From: Centipeda periodontii DSM 2778
GTDB lineage: Bacteria; Bacillota; Negativicutes; Selenomonadales; Selenomonadaceae
Length of the DNA stretch: 37,213 nt
Reading direction: 5' to 3'
NCBI RefSeq assembly: GCF_000213975.1
Contig: NZ_GL892076.1
Span: 2,339,475 to 2,376,687, forward strand
Notes under the pieces: generated by a model
Databases searched by the model: none
Seen by the model: the letters and a program-made list of their open reading frames with translations, nothing else
Told to the model about the DNA's origin: nothing
Program-made: the position numbers and the translations under genes
Shown here: positions 23,375 to 32,663 of the stretch, piece after piece
Position numbering within the stretch: position 1 is the stretch's first letter
Layout of the letters: every line of letters begins with the position of its first letter

Positions 23375-25774
23375 TTACGACTTTGCTGCACGCGTTTTCT
23401 TTGGTTTTTCTTCTCCTTCTGCCGCCTTTTTACGCGCGGGTGACTTCTTTGTCGCCGTCATGGTCGCCGTGCGCTTCTTCGGCGCGGCGGCTGCGGCTTC
23501 GGTCAGCTCCTCTGCGCTCTTTGTCTTGGCGGTTTTCTTCGGCGCAGCCTTCTTTGCGGGCTTTTCCGCCTCCGTCTCCTTTGCGGCAGCTTTCGTGGTC
23601 TTCTTTGCTGCCGTCCTTTTTACGGGCGCGGCAGAAGACTCATCCTTCTTCGCTGCAGCGCGGGGACCAGCGGACTTTTTCTTTGTTTCTGTTTTCGCCG
23701 CTTCCTTGTCTGCCGTCTTTGTCGTCGTACGCTTCTTCGGTGCCGGTTTTTCCGTCACCGTATCCGCTTCCGATGCCTTTGCGGCAGCGGCTCCGGTCTT
23801 AGGCGTTACTGCTTTTTTTTTTGCAACGGCATCCACCGTCTCGGGAATCTCGTGGTCGGGCGTTCCCGCACCGCTCTGGCGCTTCAGACGGTAGAAGGTC
23901 GAGGCAAGCGGCGGCACCGTGATGACAATGGACTGCTCACGTCCGTGGAACGCATAGTCCTCGCTCACGATATCGCCCGTGTTGAGAACACCGCTGCCGC
24001 CGTAGGCTTCCTCGTCGGAGTTGAACACCTCGACATAGGTGCCCTTCGTCGGTACACCGATGCGGTAGCCGTGGCGTACCTCTGGGGTGAAGTTGTGGAC
24101 GCAGACGATGAAGTCGCTGCGATCCTCGGCGCGGCGGATAAGCGAAATGATGCTGTTCTCGTTGTCGTTGCAGTCGATCCACTGGAAACCGTTCCAGTCA
24201 AAGTCGACCTGCCAGAACGCCTTGTTGTCGACATAGAATTTATTGAGCGCCTTCGAGTAGGCGAGCATCTTCGTGTGCATCGGGTACTGCTCGACGAGGT
24301 GCCAGTCCATGCTGTCGTCAAAGTTCCACTCGATGAAGTGCCCGAACTCACCGCCCATGAAGAGCAGCTTCTTGCCCGGATGTGCGATCCAGTAGCCGAA
24401 GAAACCGCGCAGACCCGCGAATTTCTGCCAATAGTCGCCCGGCATCTTGCTGATGAGCGAGCACTTTCCATGCACGACTTCGTCGTGTGAGAGCGGCAGA
24501 ACGAAGTTCTCGGAGAAGGCATACATGAGGGAGAATGTGATCTTGTCCTGATTCCACTTACGGTAGATCGGATCAAGGCTCATGTACGAGAGCATGTCGT
24601 TCATCCAGCCCATGTTCCACTTGTAGTTGAAGCCCATGCCGCCCATGTAGACCGGCTTGGAGATGAGCGGCCACGCGGTCGACTCCTCCGCAATCATGAG
24701 TGCGTTCGGATGGTACTTGAAGATCGTCTCGTTGAGCTTCTTCAGGAAGTCCATCGCCTCAAGGTTGCCCGTGTCGCCGTACTTGTTCGGCTGCCACTCG
24801 CCGTCCTTGCGCCCGTAGTTGAGGTAGAGCATGTTCGCAACCGCGTCGATGCGCAGGCCGTCGATGTGGAACTCCTCGAACCAAAACAGCGCGTTCGAGA
24901 TGAGGAAGCTCTGCACCTCCGTGCGCCCATAGTCAAAGTTCGTGGTGCCCCACTCCCAGTTCTCCGCACGCATCTCATTGTCGGACTCGTAGAGGTTCTT
25001 GCCGTCAAAATGGCGAAGCCCCTGTTCGTCCTTGCAGAAATGTCCGGGCACCCAGTCCATGATGATGCCGATGCCGTTCTGGTGGGCCGTATCGACGAGA
25101 TAGCGGAAGTCGTCGGGCGTGCCATAGCGGCTCGTCACGGCGAAATAGCCCGTTGCCTGATAGCCCCACGAACCGTCATAGGGGTGTTCGCACAGTGGCA
25201 TGAACTCAATGTGAGTATAGTTCATGTCCTTGACATAGCCGATGAGTTGATCCGCCAGATCGCGGTAGGAGAGATACTCCCCCTCAAGCGTGCGGCGCCA
25301 CGATCCTGCATGCACTTCATAGGTGAGCATCGGACGCTCGTAGGAGGACTCCTCCTCTTTGCGCTTCTGCCACGCCTGATCGCCCCACACATAGTGGTTC
25401 ATGTCGTAGGTGCGGGATGCCGTCTGCGGCTTCTTTTCCGCGTAGAACCCGTAGGGGTCCGCCTTCATGATACGGGGACCGCCCCACTGCGGCTCAATCG
25501 CGTATTTGTAGATCTCGCCCTCTCCGAGCCCCTCGACAAAGGTCTCCCAGATCTCGCCGTCGTCGATGCGGTTCATCGGGTTGATAAAGACATTCCAGTC
25601 GTTGAACTCGCCGACAACACTGACGGCATTTGCATTCGGCGCCCATACCGTAAATCGGATGCCCTTTTTCCCGTCCTGTTCGACGAAATGCGCTCCGAGC
25701 ATTTCCTGTGCATGATAGTTTGTGCCCTGATGAAAGAGGTAAAGATCAAACTCACTGAGCGTAGATGTTTTCAT
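23375..25774 (-). CDS. glgB: 1,4-alpha-glucan branching enzyme GlgB with Lys/Ala-rich tail (799 aa)
   Basis: Makes alpha-1,6 branches in glycogen (GH13). AGGAGG is 7 nt before the ATG. Order: CBM48 (GIRFTVWAPNANAVSVVGEF), GH13 catalytic domain with GLRIDAVANMLYLNYG (nucleophile Asp near 308), LMIAEESTAWP (Glu near 360) and LSHDEVVHG, and a C-terminal beta domain ending PPLASTFYRLKRQ at about residue 634. The next 165 residues are extra: low-complexity Lys, Ala, Thr and Pro with repeated AAKK, KKRT and KKTAK pieces, like the tails of histone H1 or bacterial HU. The frame is continuous with no stop or shift. The ordinary enzyme of this class ends near residue 640. Confidence 0.94.
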   Translation of the reverse strand: MKTSTLSEFDLYLFHQGTNYHAQEMLGAHFVEQDGKKGIRFTVWAPNANAVSVVGEFNDWNVFINPMNRIDDGEIWETFVEGLGEGEIYKYAIEPQWGGPRIMKADPYGFYAEKKPQTASRTYDMNHYVWGDQAWQKRKEEESSYERPMLTYEVHAGSWRRTLEGEYLSYRDLADQLIGYVKDMNYTHIEFMPLCEHPYDGSWGYQATGYFAVTSRYGTPDDFRYLVDTAHQNGIGIIMDWVPGHFCKDEQGLRHFDGKNLYESDNEMRAENWEWGTTNFDYGRTEVQSFLISNALFWFEEFHIDGLRIDAVANMLYLNYGRKDGEWQPNKYGDTGNLEAMDFLKKLNETIFKYHPNALMIAEESTAWPLISKPVYMGGMGFNYKWNMGWMNDMLSYMSLDPIYRKWNQDKITFSLMYAFSENFVLPLSHDEVVHGKCSLISKMPGDYWQKFAGLRGFFGYWIAHPGKKLLFMGGEFGHFIEWNFDDSMDWHLVEQYPMHTKMLAYSKALNKFYVDNKAFWQVDFDWNGFQWIDCNDNENSIISLIRRAEDRSDFIVCVHNFTPEVRHGYRIGVPTKGTYVEVFNSDEEAYGGSGVLNTGDIVSEDYAFHGREQSIVITVPPLASTFYRLKRQSGAGTPDHEIPETVDAVAKKKAVTPKTGAAAAKASEADTVTEKPAPKKRTTTKTADKEAAKTETKKKSAGPRAAAKKDESSAAPVKRTAAKKTTKAAAKETEAEKPAKKAAPKKTAKTKSAEELTEAAAAAPKKRTATMTATKKSPARKKAAEGEEKPKKTRAAKS

Positions 25775-25834
25775 ACGATCCCCTCCTGTATTTTCCTAGG
25801 AGCGTGCGGTTCCTATCCGCGCGCCCTTTTCTTC

Positions 25835-28300
25835 TTATGAGATAATGACGGGGTGGATATTCCAGATCTCCCGTGCATACTCGTCAATTGTGCGGTCGGA
25901 CGAGAAGCCGCCGGAGTGCGCGACGTTCATTGCCGCCGTACGTGCCCAGCCGTCCTTGTCCTTGAACCGGCGCATGACCTCGATGCGTGCGTTGTCATAC
26001 GCATTGAAGTCCTTCAAGATAAAGAATTCATCGTTCGCGTGCAGGAGATAATCATACAGCGAACGGAAATCCCCATAGGTACCATCGACGAGCTGGTTCA
26101 TCACCGTGCGCACCTTCTCATTCGTGTTGTATTCATCCCACGCTGAGTAGGCCCCCGTCGCATAGTAGTTCATAACCTCCTCGGCCTTAAGACCGAAGAT
26201 GACACAGTGCTCACTGCCCACTGCATCCCGGATCTCGACATTCGCGCCGTCGAGCGTGCCGAGTGTGATTGCGCCGTTCATCATGAACTTCATATTGCCC
26301 GTGCCCGACGCCTCCTTCGACGCCGTGGAGATCTGCTCGCTGACATCCGCTGCTGGATAGACAAGCTCGCCGATGGAAACACCAAAGTTCTCAATGAAGA
26401 TGACCTTCATAAAGTCATTGACGCGCTTATCCTTGTTGATCCGGTCAGCAACCACATTGATAAGACGAATCGTTTCCTTCGCGATGTAGTAGCCGGGTGC
26501 CGCCTTGCCGCCAAAGAAATACGTCACGGGCTGCGTCAGGAAAGACGGCTCATTCTGAGCACGGTGGTAGCGATACATGATGTGCAGAATGTTCATCAGC
26601 TGCCGCTTATAGGAGTGGATGCGCTTGACCTGGATGTCGAACATCGAATCCGGATTCAGCTTGACACCGTTGTGGTGCTCAATATATTGGGCAAGCCCCT
26701 CGCGGCGCAGATGCTTAATCTTCATGAGCTGCTCAAGGAAGTTCTTGTCCTCGACGTGGTCATGCAGACCGTCCATCTTCTCCGGATGACGGTGCCACTC
26801 ACGGCTATTGAGTATATTGTCAATCAGCGCGGCAAGCTCGGGATTTGCTCCCATAAGCCAGCGTCGATGCGTAATGCCGTTTGTCTTGTTGTTGAACTTG
26901 CGCGGCGTATAGTCGTAGAAATCTTTGAGCGTCGTGGACTTTAGGATCCCTGTATGGATCTTCGCCACACCGTTGACGCTGTGTCCGCCGACAATGGAAA
27001 GACGCGCCATGTGGATCACGCCGTCCTGAATGATGGAAAGAGCACGCACCTTGTCCTCGTTGTTCGGGTAGCGGCGGCGCACTTCCTCGATATGACGGCG
27101 GTTGATCTCATCGATGATCATGTAGATGCGCGGCAGAAGCGGCTTGAACATATCAAGGCTCCACGTTTCAAGTGCCTCCGGCATGATCGTATGGTTCGTA
27201 TACGCGATCGTATCACGCGTAATTGCCCACGCATCCTCCCACGTCAGCCCCTCATCGTCAACAAGGACACGCATGAGCTCTGCCACGCAGAGCGCCGGGT
27301 GTGTATCGTTGATGTGGATACCGATCTTCTTGCCGAAGTCGTAGATGCCCATGCCCGTCTTCTTGTAGTGACGGACAATGCTCTGCACACCTGCCGAAAC
27401 AAAGAAATACTCCTGAATGAGACGCATACGACGCCCTTCAAACGTGCTGTCGTCCGGATAGAGATAGCGCGTGATGGACTCGACAAAGTTGCGATAGTCA
27501 TTGCGCTGCTGAATCTGCTCCTGCGTCAGAAGCCCATAGTCGGAGAAGTCACGGTTGACCTCCGCGTTCCACATGCGCAGCGTATTGACCGTTGCATTGT
27601 GGTAGCCGACAATCGGCATATCGTACGGCACCGCCATGACAATCATCGAGTTCTCGTGGACAAGCTCGAGCTTGCCGTTCCCGATGTCGCGCATATAGGC
27701 ATTGCCGCCAAATTTGACATCGACCGACTTGTCCGGCTTGCGGTACTCCCATGCGAAACCATCGCGCAGCCAGTTGTCCGGAATTTCGACTTGGTTGCCG
27801 CCGACAATCTTCTGCTCGAAGAGCCCGTACTGATAGCGAATCGTACAGCCATGTCCGGGCAGACGATGTGCTGCGAGAGAGTCGATAAAGCAGGCGGCAA
27901 GACGCCCTAACCCACCGTTGCCAAGCCCCGCATCCGGCTCTGCCTCGTAAGCGTCCGAGAGATTCAGCTTGAAGTCCTTGAGGACATCCTTCAGTGCCTC
28001 TTCGATGCCGAGATTGATGAGGTTGGATTTCAAGAGTCTGCCCAGCAGGAACTCGATGGAGAAGTAGTAGATCTGCTTCTCCTTCCGCTCCCCATACTGC
28101 TTGTTCGTCTTGATCCAATTGTCCGAGATGGACTGTTTGGCGGTTGCTGCGATCGTCTTATAGATCTCGATCTCCGTCAGTTCCTCTACCTCGCGGCCAA
28201 ACAAAACATGCGCGGTTGTGATAAAACGGCTCTTCAAGATCTTTTTCATTGTCTCGAGAGCTTTCCCTGTCGGCCTCATGACCTGATCCTTCTGTGCCAA
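25835..28300 (-). CDS. glgP: Glycogen phosphorylase GlgP (821 aa)
   Basis: PLP enzyme releasing glucose 1-phosphate from glycogen (GT35). Start placed at TTG 28300: AAAAGGAG lies 8 nt upstream, and the protein then starts MAQKDQVMRPTGKALE; the ATG at 28279 is a possible alternative. Upstream codons in the same frame are an artefact of the leader hairpin. Motifs: YFSIEFLLGRLL, EPDAGLGNGGLGRLAACF, IHINDTHPALCVAELMR, FGGKAAPGYYIAKE and the PLP-lysine motif EASGTGNMKFMMNGAITLG. Length fits the family (about 810-830). Lies between glgD and glgB. Confidence 0.95.
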   Translation of the reverse strand: MAQKDQVMRPTGKALETMKKILKSRFITTAHVLFGREVEELTEIEIYKTIAATAKQSISDNWIKTNKQYGERKEKQIYYFSIEFLLGRLLKSNLINLGIEEALKDVLKDFKLNLSDAYEAEPDAGLGNGGLGRLAACFIDSLAAHRLPGHGCTIRYQYGLFEQKIVGGNQVEIPDNWLRDGFAWEYRKPDKSVDVKFGGNAYMRDIGNGKLELVHENSMIVMAVPYDMPIVGYHNATVNTLRMWNAEVNRDFSDYGLLTQEQIQQRNDYRNFVESITRYLYPDDSTFEGRRMRLIQEYFFVSAGVQSIVRHYKKTGMGIYDFGKKIGIHINDTHPALCVAELMRVLVDDEGLTWEDAWAITRDTIAYTNHTIMPEALETWSLDMFKPLLPRIYMIIDEINRRHIEEVRRRYPNNEDKVRALSIIQDGVIHMARLSIVGGHSVNGVAKIHTGILKSTTLKDFYDYTPRKFNNKTNGITHRRWLMGANPELAALIDNILNSREWHRHPEKMDGLHDHVEDKNFLEQLMKIKHLRREGLAQYIEHHNGVKLNPDSMFDIQVKRIHSYKRQLMNILHIMYRYHRAQNEPSFLTQPVTYFFGGKAAPGYYIAKETIRLINVVADRINKDKRVNDFMKVIFIENFGVSIGELVYPAADVSEQISTASKEASGTGNMKFMMNGAITLGTLDGANVEIRDAVGSEHCVIFGLKAEEVMNYYATGAYSAWDEYNTNEKVRTVMNQLVDGTYGDFRSLYDYLLHANDEFFILKDFNAYDNARIEVMRRFKDKDGWARTAAMNVAHSGGFSSDRTIDEYAREIWNIHPVIIS

Positions 28301-28393
28301 ATCGTCCACTCCTTTTCCAAACTTCTCTTGTTTCCCCCGACCTTCTATTCCTGCATGTGACAAGAATCCCCTAAGAAGTATCAGAAACAAGAA

Positions 28394-28450
28394 GCCGTTA
28401 TAGCCCCCTCCCGTTCCGATGATCGAAACGAGGCGGGAACCGCTAACGGC
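28394..28450 (-). terminator. Stem-loop between glgD and glgP
   Basis: GCCGTTA (28394-28400) and TAACGGC (28444-28450) enclose an inner CCCG/CGGG stem. On the minus strand it is followed by TTCTTGTTTCTGATACTTCTT. It can reduce read-through from glgD into glgP, as a partial terminator. Confidence 0.6.
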
Positions 28451-28461
28451 AAAAACAAATC

Positions 28462-29568
28462 TTAAATCGTGATATTCTTCTTGATGACGAGCGGATACTC
28501 TGCGGCTCCCTTCAGCCACTTCTCCGCTGTGATCACAACGTTCTTGTCGCAAATGACATTTTCGACAAGCGCGCCATCCTGAATGTCACATTTCTGCATG
28601 ATGATCGAATTCCGGATCTTCACATCCTTGCCCACGTTTACCCCGCGGAAGAGGATGCTGTTCTCCACCTCGCCGCGTACGATGCAGCCGTTCGCAATGA
28701 GAGAATTGGTGACCTTCGCCGTCTCCTTATACTGGACGGGCACACCGTCCTTGATCTTTGTGTAGATGGGGCGGTCACCCATGAAGAGACTCTGCCAGAC
28801 CTCCGGATCGAGGATCTCCATGTTCGCCCGATAGTAGGTCGACATAGAGTCCACATGCGCCATGTAGCCGTCGTGCTCGTAGGCGAACATCGTATAGTCG
28901 CCGGCACGCCGGATGATGCCGTCGAGTACGAAATCCTGCCCGCCGCGCTCGTAGGCATAACGGACAATCTCGACGAATGCACGCTTATCCATGAGATAGA
29001 CCCCCATGGAGACCTTCATGCCCTGATAGGCAACCGGCTTCTCCGCAATATCGAGGACAAGCCCGTTCTCCGCCGTATCAAGCACAATATTATTGCCCGT
29101 GTTCTCGTCGATCGTCGTATGCGAAACGAGTGTGATATCTGCACCTGTATTCTGATGGAACCGCAGCACCTGATTGAAGTCGATGTTGTAGACGAAGCTG
29201 CCGTTCGTCAGCAGAATGTAACGTGTGGAGGCATGCTCGATGAAGTCCAGATTGTGATAGAAATTCTTGAGATCGCCCTTGCGGCGCTGCGCGTCGTCGT
29301 GCGCGGCAGGCAGATAGAAGAGTCCATCGTGGCGACGCGCCAGATCCCAGTCTTTGCCGGAACGCAGGTGATCGAGCACGGAACGCGGTTCATCGGGGAG
29401 CATGATACCCACCTTGTTGATGCCGGAATTGACCATGCTTGAGAGGGAAAAATCAATCAGGCGATAACGTCCGGCGAAAGGAATGGATTCAACAGCACGT
29501 CGGTCGGCGAGTTCACGGATGAGACTTCCGTCCTCCTGCAGGTTAATGAGTCCCATTACGCTATTCAT
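28462..29568 (-). CDS. glgD: GlgD, ADP-glucose pyrophosphorylase regulatory-type subunit (368 aa)
   Basis: Paralogue of GlgC found with it in Firmicutes; in characterised species it raises the activity of GlgC. It starts MNSVMGLINLQEDGSLIREL and so lacks the GGxGxRL nucleotide-binding motif of the catalytic subunit, while keeping the rest: FAGRYRLIDFSLSSMVNSG, LTNGSFVYNIDF and C-terminal left-handed beta-helix repeats (IRNSIIMQKCDIQDGALVEN). Thirty nt downstream of glgC on the same strand. Confidence 0.93.
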   Translation of the reverse strand: MNSVMGLINLQEDGSLIRELADRRAVESIPFAGRYRLIDFSLSSMVNSGINKVGIMLPDEPRSVLDHLRSGKDWDLARRHDGLFYLPAAHDDAQRRKGDLKNFYHNLDFIEHASTRYILLTNGSFVYNIDFNQVLRFHQNTGADITLVSHTTIDENTGNNIVLDTAENGLVLDIAEKPVAYQGMKVSMGVYLMDKRAFVEIVRYAYERGGQDFVLDGIIRRAGDYTMFAYEHDGYMAHVDSMSTYYRANMEILDPEVWQSLFMGDRPIYTKIKDGVPVQYKETAKVTNSLIANGCIVRGEVENSILFRGVNVGKDVKIRNSIIMQKCDIQDGALVENVICDKNVVITAEKWLKGAAEYPLVIKKNITI

Positions 29569-29598
29569 TGTATGTTCACTCCATTCTCTTCCTGCGGC

Positions 29599-30753
29599 TC
29601 AGCCGACGCGCTGCTCGGTCGAGGCAGCCGACACCGTCTCTCCCTCGGGGATGACCGTGATCTGCGACTCCTCGCCGATCACCTGTGCCCCCTCCTCGAT
29701 CACGGCATGCTGGGCGAGGATCGCATAGTCCACTACGGCACCGCTCTCCACGACGGCCGACGGGAGCAGAACAGAGTTGCGTACAATGGCACCCTTGGCG
29801 ATGCGAACGCCCGGGAAGATCACGGAGTTCTCGACCGTACCGAGGATCATGGATCCCTCGCTGATCATGGAACGCGTAATTTTCGCCTCCGTGCCGACGA
29901 ACTGCGGCGGCATGGACGGGTTGAACGAGAAGATACGCCATCTGCCCGAGAACTCAAACGGCGGCTTGTCCTGCAGGAGGTCCATATTCGCCTGCCAAAG
30001 GCTCTCGATCGTACCGACATCCTTCCAGTAGCCGTTGAAGGCATAGGAATAAAGACGTCCCTCGTCGGCGAGCATCTTCGGAATGACGTCCTTGCCGAAA
30101 TCGTGACTCGAAGTTTCGCTCTTCGCGTCTGCCGTGAGATACTCCGCGAGATAGTCACGATTGAAAATATAGATTCCCATGGAAGCAAGGTTGCTCTTCG
30201 GCTTCGCCGGTTTTTCCTCAAACTCGACAATGCGTCCGGTCTCATCCGTATTCATGATGCCAAAACGAGGCGCCTCATCCCACGGCACCTCGAACACACC
30301 GATCGTCGCCTGCGCCTTGTTCTTCTTGTGCGACTCGAGCATCCACGCATAGTCCATCGTATAGATGTGGTCGCCGGAGAGAATGAGCACGTAGTCGGGA
30401 TCCGTCATGTCGATGAAATTAAGGTTCTGGTAGATCGCATCTGCCGTACCGCGATACCACTCCGCCCCCTTTTCACGTGCATAGGGCGGCAAGACAAAGA
30501 GCCCGCCGTCGCGCTTATCGAGATCCCACGCGCTGCCCGAGCCGAGATACTGGTTCAGCTCGAGTGGCCGATACTGCGTCAAAACGCCGACCTTTTCGAT
30601 GCCGGAGTTGACACAGTTACTGAGCGGGAAGTCAATGATGCGGTATTTCCCCCCAAACGGAACCGCCGGCTTTGCGACGCGCTTCGTCAGCGCACCAAGA
30701 CGGCTGCCTTGTCCGCCTGCCAGAATCATTGCCAAGCACTCTGTTTTTCTCAT
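29599..30753 (-). CDS. glgC: GlgC, glucose-1-phosphate adenylyltransferase (384 aa)
   Basis: Makes ADP-glucose from ATP and glucose 1-phosphate, the committed step of glycogen synthesis. Start at the ATG at 30753, with GGGGAG 8 nt upstream; an in-frame ATG further upstream would add 19 residues not found in the family. Motifs: [54 protein letters not shown], and a C-terminal beta-helix domain ([15 protein letters not shown]). First gene of the glycogen cluster, behind a long leader. Confidence 0.95.
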   Translation of the reverse strand: MRKTECLAMILAGGQGSRLGALTKRVAKPAVPFGGKYRIIDFPLSNCVNSGIEKVGVLTQYRPLELNQYLGSGSAWDLDKRDGGLFVLPPYAREKGAEWYRGTADAIYQNLNFIDMTDPDYVLILSGDHIYTMDYAWMLESHKKNKAQATIGVFEVPWDEAPRFGIMNTDETGRIVEFEEKPAKPKSNLASMGIYIFNRDYLAEYLTADAKSETSSHDFGKDVIPKMLADEGRLYSYAFNGYWKDVGTIESLWQANMDLLQDKPPFEFSGRWRIFSFNPSMPPQFVGTEAKITRSMISEGSMILGTVENSVIFPGVRIAKGAIVRNSVLLPSAVVESGAVVDYAILAQHAVIEEGAQVIGEESQITVIPEGETVSAASTEQRVG

Positions 30754-31048
30754 AGGTAATTCTCCCCTCACGGATACCAGGCGGTATCCCCAACATATAT
30801 GCAACGGCAAATCGATCGGGCTCGCCGTACACCCATCCGTTTCGCCGTATTCCTGCCGATTTCAATGAGTTTTCGCTCATTTTAGCCGTATTGTTCCTCC
30901 TGAATTCGTTTTATGATATTTACCTAATTCGATAAATAAGCCGAATTTCCTGCAAGTTTTCAGGGCACTTTCAGGCTTTTTTCAAATTTATCAAAGAGAT
31001 TGCAGGAGGACTTTTGTACTTGCTATTTTTTATATTTATCATACGATT
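30754..31048 (-). promoter_or_regulatory. Leader of glgC with small hairpins (about 290 nt)
   Basis: Between the promoter at 31049-31077 and glgC there is no gene. It holds GGATACC-AGGC-GGTATCC (30772-30789), AATGAG/CTCATT (30864-30881) and three copies of TACGGC (rc of GCCGTA) at spacings of about 20-45 nt. An AGGAGG without a start codon at the right distance lies near 30894-30899. A regulatory leader is inferred; no known riboswitch is recognised. Confidence 0.35.
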
Positions 31049-31077
31049 ATTGTACCCTATGTTTGTGTCCGAATCAA
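31049..31077 (-). promoter_or_regulatory. Likely promoter of the glycogen cluster
   Basis: On the minus strand TTGATT (31072-31077), a 17-nt spacer and TACAAT (31049-31054). It lies about 295 nt before glgC, back to back with the rpsT promoter. Confidence 0.55.
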
Positions 31078-31099
31078 GAAGTTGTGCAAAGAAAAAATA

Positions 31100-31128
31100 T
31101 TGCTTTTTGCAATTCCGTGTGATAGAAT
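31100..31128 (+). promoter_or_regulatory. rpsT promoter
   Basis: TTGCTT (31100-31105), 17-nt spacer, TAGAAT (31123-31128) preceded by TGA, giving an extended -10 form. The rpsT start is 36 nt downstream. Confidence 0.7.
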
Positions 31129-31163
31129 GACGCAGTACATTTTTCGTCGAGGGGGTGAACGAT

Positions 31164-31430
31164 TTGCCGAACATCAAGGCATCCATTCTGAGTGTAAAGT
31201 CTGACGCCAAGCGCCGTGCACGCAATGTTGCGGAGAAGACGCGCGTCCGCCGTGCCATCCGCAGTGTCAATGACGCTGTTGCCGCAGGCAACGCAGATGA
31301 GGCGAAAAACCTCCTCGTTGCGGCATACAAGTCCATTGACCAGGCGGCTGCGAACAACGTCTATCACAAGAACGCTGCAGCCCGCAAGAAATCGCGTCTT
31401 GCCAAGAAGGTCAACGCACTGGCTCAGTAA
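31164..31430 (+). CDS. rpsT: 30S ribosomal protein S20 (88 aa)
   Basis: Binds 16S rRNA early in 30S assembly. The start is TTG at 31164 (MPNIKASILSVKSDAKRR); GAGGGGGTG lies about 6 nt upstream. A GTG nine bases earlier is in frame but would overlap the ribosome binding site. The helical, basic sequence with KRRARNVAEKTRVRRAI and a C-terminal NAAARKKSRLAKKVNAL is diagnostic. Single-gene transcript with its own promoter and terminator. The non-ATG start is common for S20 in other bacteria and is often linked to its autogenous control. Confidence 0.96.
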   Translation: MPNIKASILSVKSDAKRRARNVAEKTRVRRAIRSVNDAVAAGNADEAKNLLVAAYKSIDQAAANNVYHKNAAARKKSRLAKKVNALAQ

Positions 31431-31435
31431 GATAG

Positions 31436-31468
31436 TAAAAACGCCATTCCGAGCTGGATGGCGTTTTT
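31436..31468. terminator. Bidirectional terminator between rpsT and the MFS gene
   Basis: AAAAACGCCAT and ATGGCGTTTTTT pair around TCCGAGCTGG. It has a T-run on both strands and sits between two convergent genes. Confidence 0.85.
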
Positions 31469-31490
31469 TATGTCTATTTTTCGGCTATGA

Positions 31491-32648
31491 TCAAACCATC
31501 TTCTTAAAAACATAGAAGCCGACGGCTGCCTGCAGAATGCTGAGTGCGGCAAGCATGCCGAACGCCGTCTGCAGATTCGTGAGTGCGGAGACAAAGCCGA
31601 TCGCGGCGGGACCGGCGAGAATGCCGAGGTAGCCCATCGTACTGACGGCGGAAACCGCCGTGCCGATGGGCATGACGTTCTGCCGCCCCATCAGAGAAAA
31701 GAATACGGGCACGATGTTTGCACTGCCAATGCCGATGGCAAAGAAGCCCAGATAGAGAAGCGTGTCCACAGGCGCAAACATGACGAGCAGGATACCGACG
31801 AAGGTGAGCAGCGCACCGCCCACGGCGACGGGACGCTGACCGATGCGCTGCACGGTACGGTCGCCAAGGAAACGCATGAGGAGCATTGCCGCCGAAAAGA
31901 TCGAGAAGCCCACACCCGCGAGCGAGAGATCCATGCCACGCACCACTGTCAGATAGACGCCGCTCCAGTCCATCACCGCTCCCTCGCTGAGGAACGCAAT
32001 GAACGCCGTGATGCCGACAAAGACAACGATGCCGCGCGGGATCGCGATGAGAGTGCCGCCGCCCCCACCATACAGAATTAGATTTCTGCCGAATACTGCT
32101 GTGAGTGTGAGGATCAGCACCGATGCAATCGCCGTGGACTGGAACGCGGTCAGTCCAAATCCCCCGACCCACACGCCATAGAGCCCTGCACCGACGAAAC
32201 CGCCGAGGCTCCAAAAGCCATGCATCCCGCTCATGATGCGCCGACCGATCCCCTTCTCCACGATGACCGCTACAACATTGATGACGACATCAAGGCATCC
32301 CATAAGTGCACCAAAGAGGAGAATCACCGGCACGGCGATCCAGAAAGAATCCACCAAACAGATCGAGAGGAGTACGGCAGCGTAGAGAATGCCTGCGACA
32401 ACGAGCACACGACGGCATCCGAGGCGCGCCGAGAGGGCACCCGAAAGGGGCATCGTCAAAAGCGAGCCGATACCGATACAGAGCAACAAGAGTCCCAGCA
32501 CATCATCACCGACCGCAAGCCGCTCACGCAGGAGCGGCACGAGCGGTGCCCACGACGCCGCACCGAAGCCGCCGATAAAAAAGAAGGCACGCGTTGCGTG
32601 CGCCTCCCTGTCACCAATCTGCCGCTCCTGCGTCTTCATATCCGCCAT
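31491..32648 (-). CDS. MFS transporter (385 aa)
   Basis: Major facilitator protein with about 12 hydrophobic helices. Start at ATG 32648: GGAGG is 8 nt upstream, so the ATG five codons earlier, which itself overlaps the GGAGG, is not used. Visible: FFIGGFGAASWAPLVPLL in helix 1, the loop 2-3 motif LSGALSARLGCRRVL (GxLxDRxGRR type), FGALMGCLDVVINVVAV, and in the second half FLGDRTVQRIGQRPVAVGG. It fits the FucP/YbjJ-like general MFS group with unknown substrate. The C-terminus ends in helix 12 (FVSALTNLQTAFGML, then FYVFKKMV). Confidence 0.85.
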   Translation of the reverse strand: MADMKTQERQIGDREAHATRAFFFIGGFGAASWAPLVPLLRERLAVGDDVLGLLLLCIGIGSLLTMPLSGALSARLGCRRVLVVAGILYAAVLLSICLVDSFWIAVPVILLFGALMGCLDVVINVVAVIVEKGIGRRIMSGMHGFWSLGGFVGAGLYGVWVGGFGLTAFQSTAIASVLILTLTAVFGRNLILYGGGGGTLIAIPRGIVVFVGITAFIAFLSEGAVMDWSGVYLTVVRGMDLSLAGVGFSIFSAAMLLMRFLGDRTVQRIGQRPVAVGGALLTFVGILLVMFAPVDTLLYLGFFAIGIGSANIVPVFFSLMGRQNVMPIGTAVSAVSTMGYLGILAGPAAIGFVSALTNLQTAFGMLAALSILQAAVGFYVFKKMV

Positions 32649-32663
32649 TTCCCATTCCTCCAT

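Noticed and set aside
19664-25840. Long plus-strand open frames opposite the GH13-GH77 fusion, glgA and glgB
   Set aside because: They mirror the codon pattern of strongly coding minus-strand genes in a G+C-rich genome, have no ribosome binding sites, and have Arg/His/Val-rich non-protein-like composition.
30632-30880. An 82-codon frame overlapping the glgC start, preceded by AGGAGG
   Set aside because: AGGAGG is 15 nt from its ATG, too far, and most of the frame overlaps glgC out of phase.
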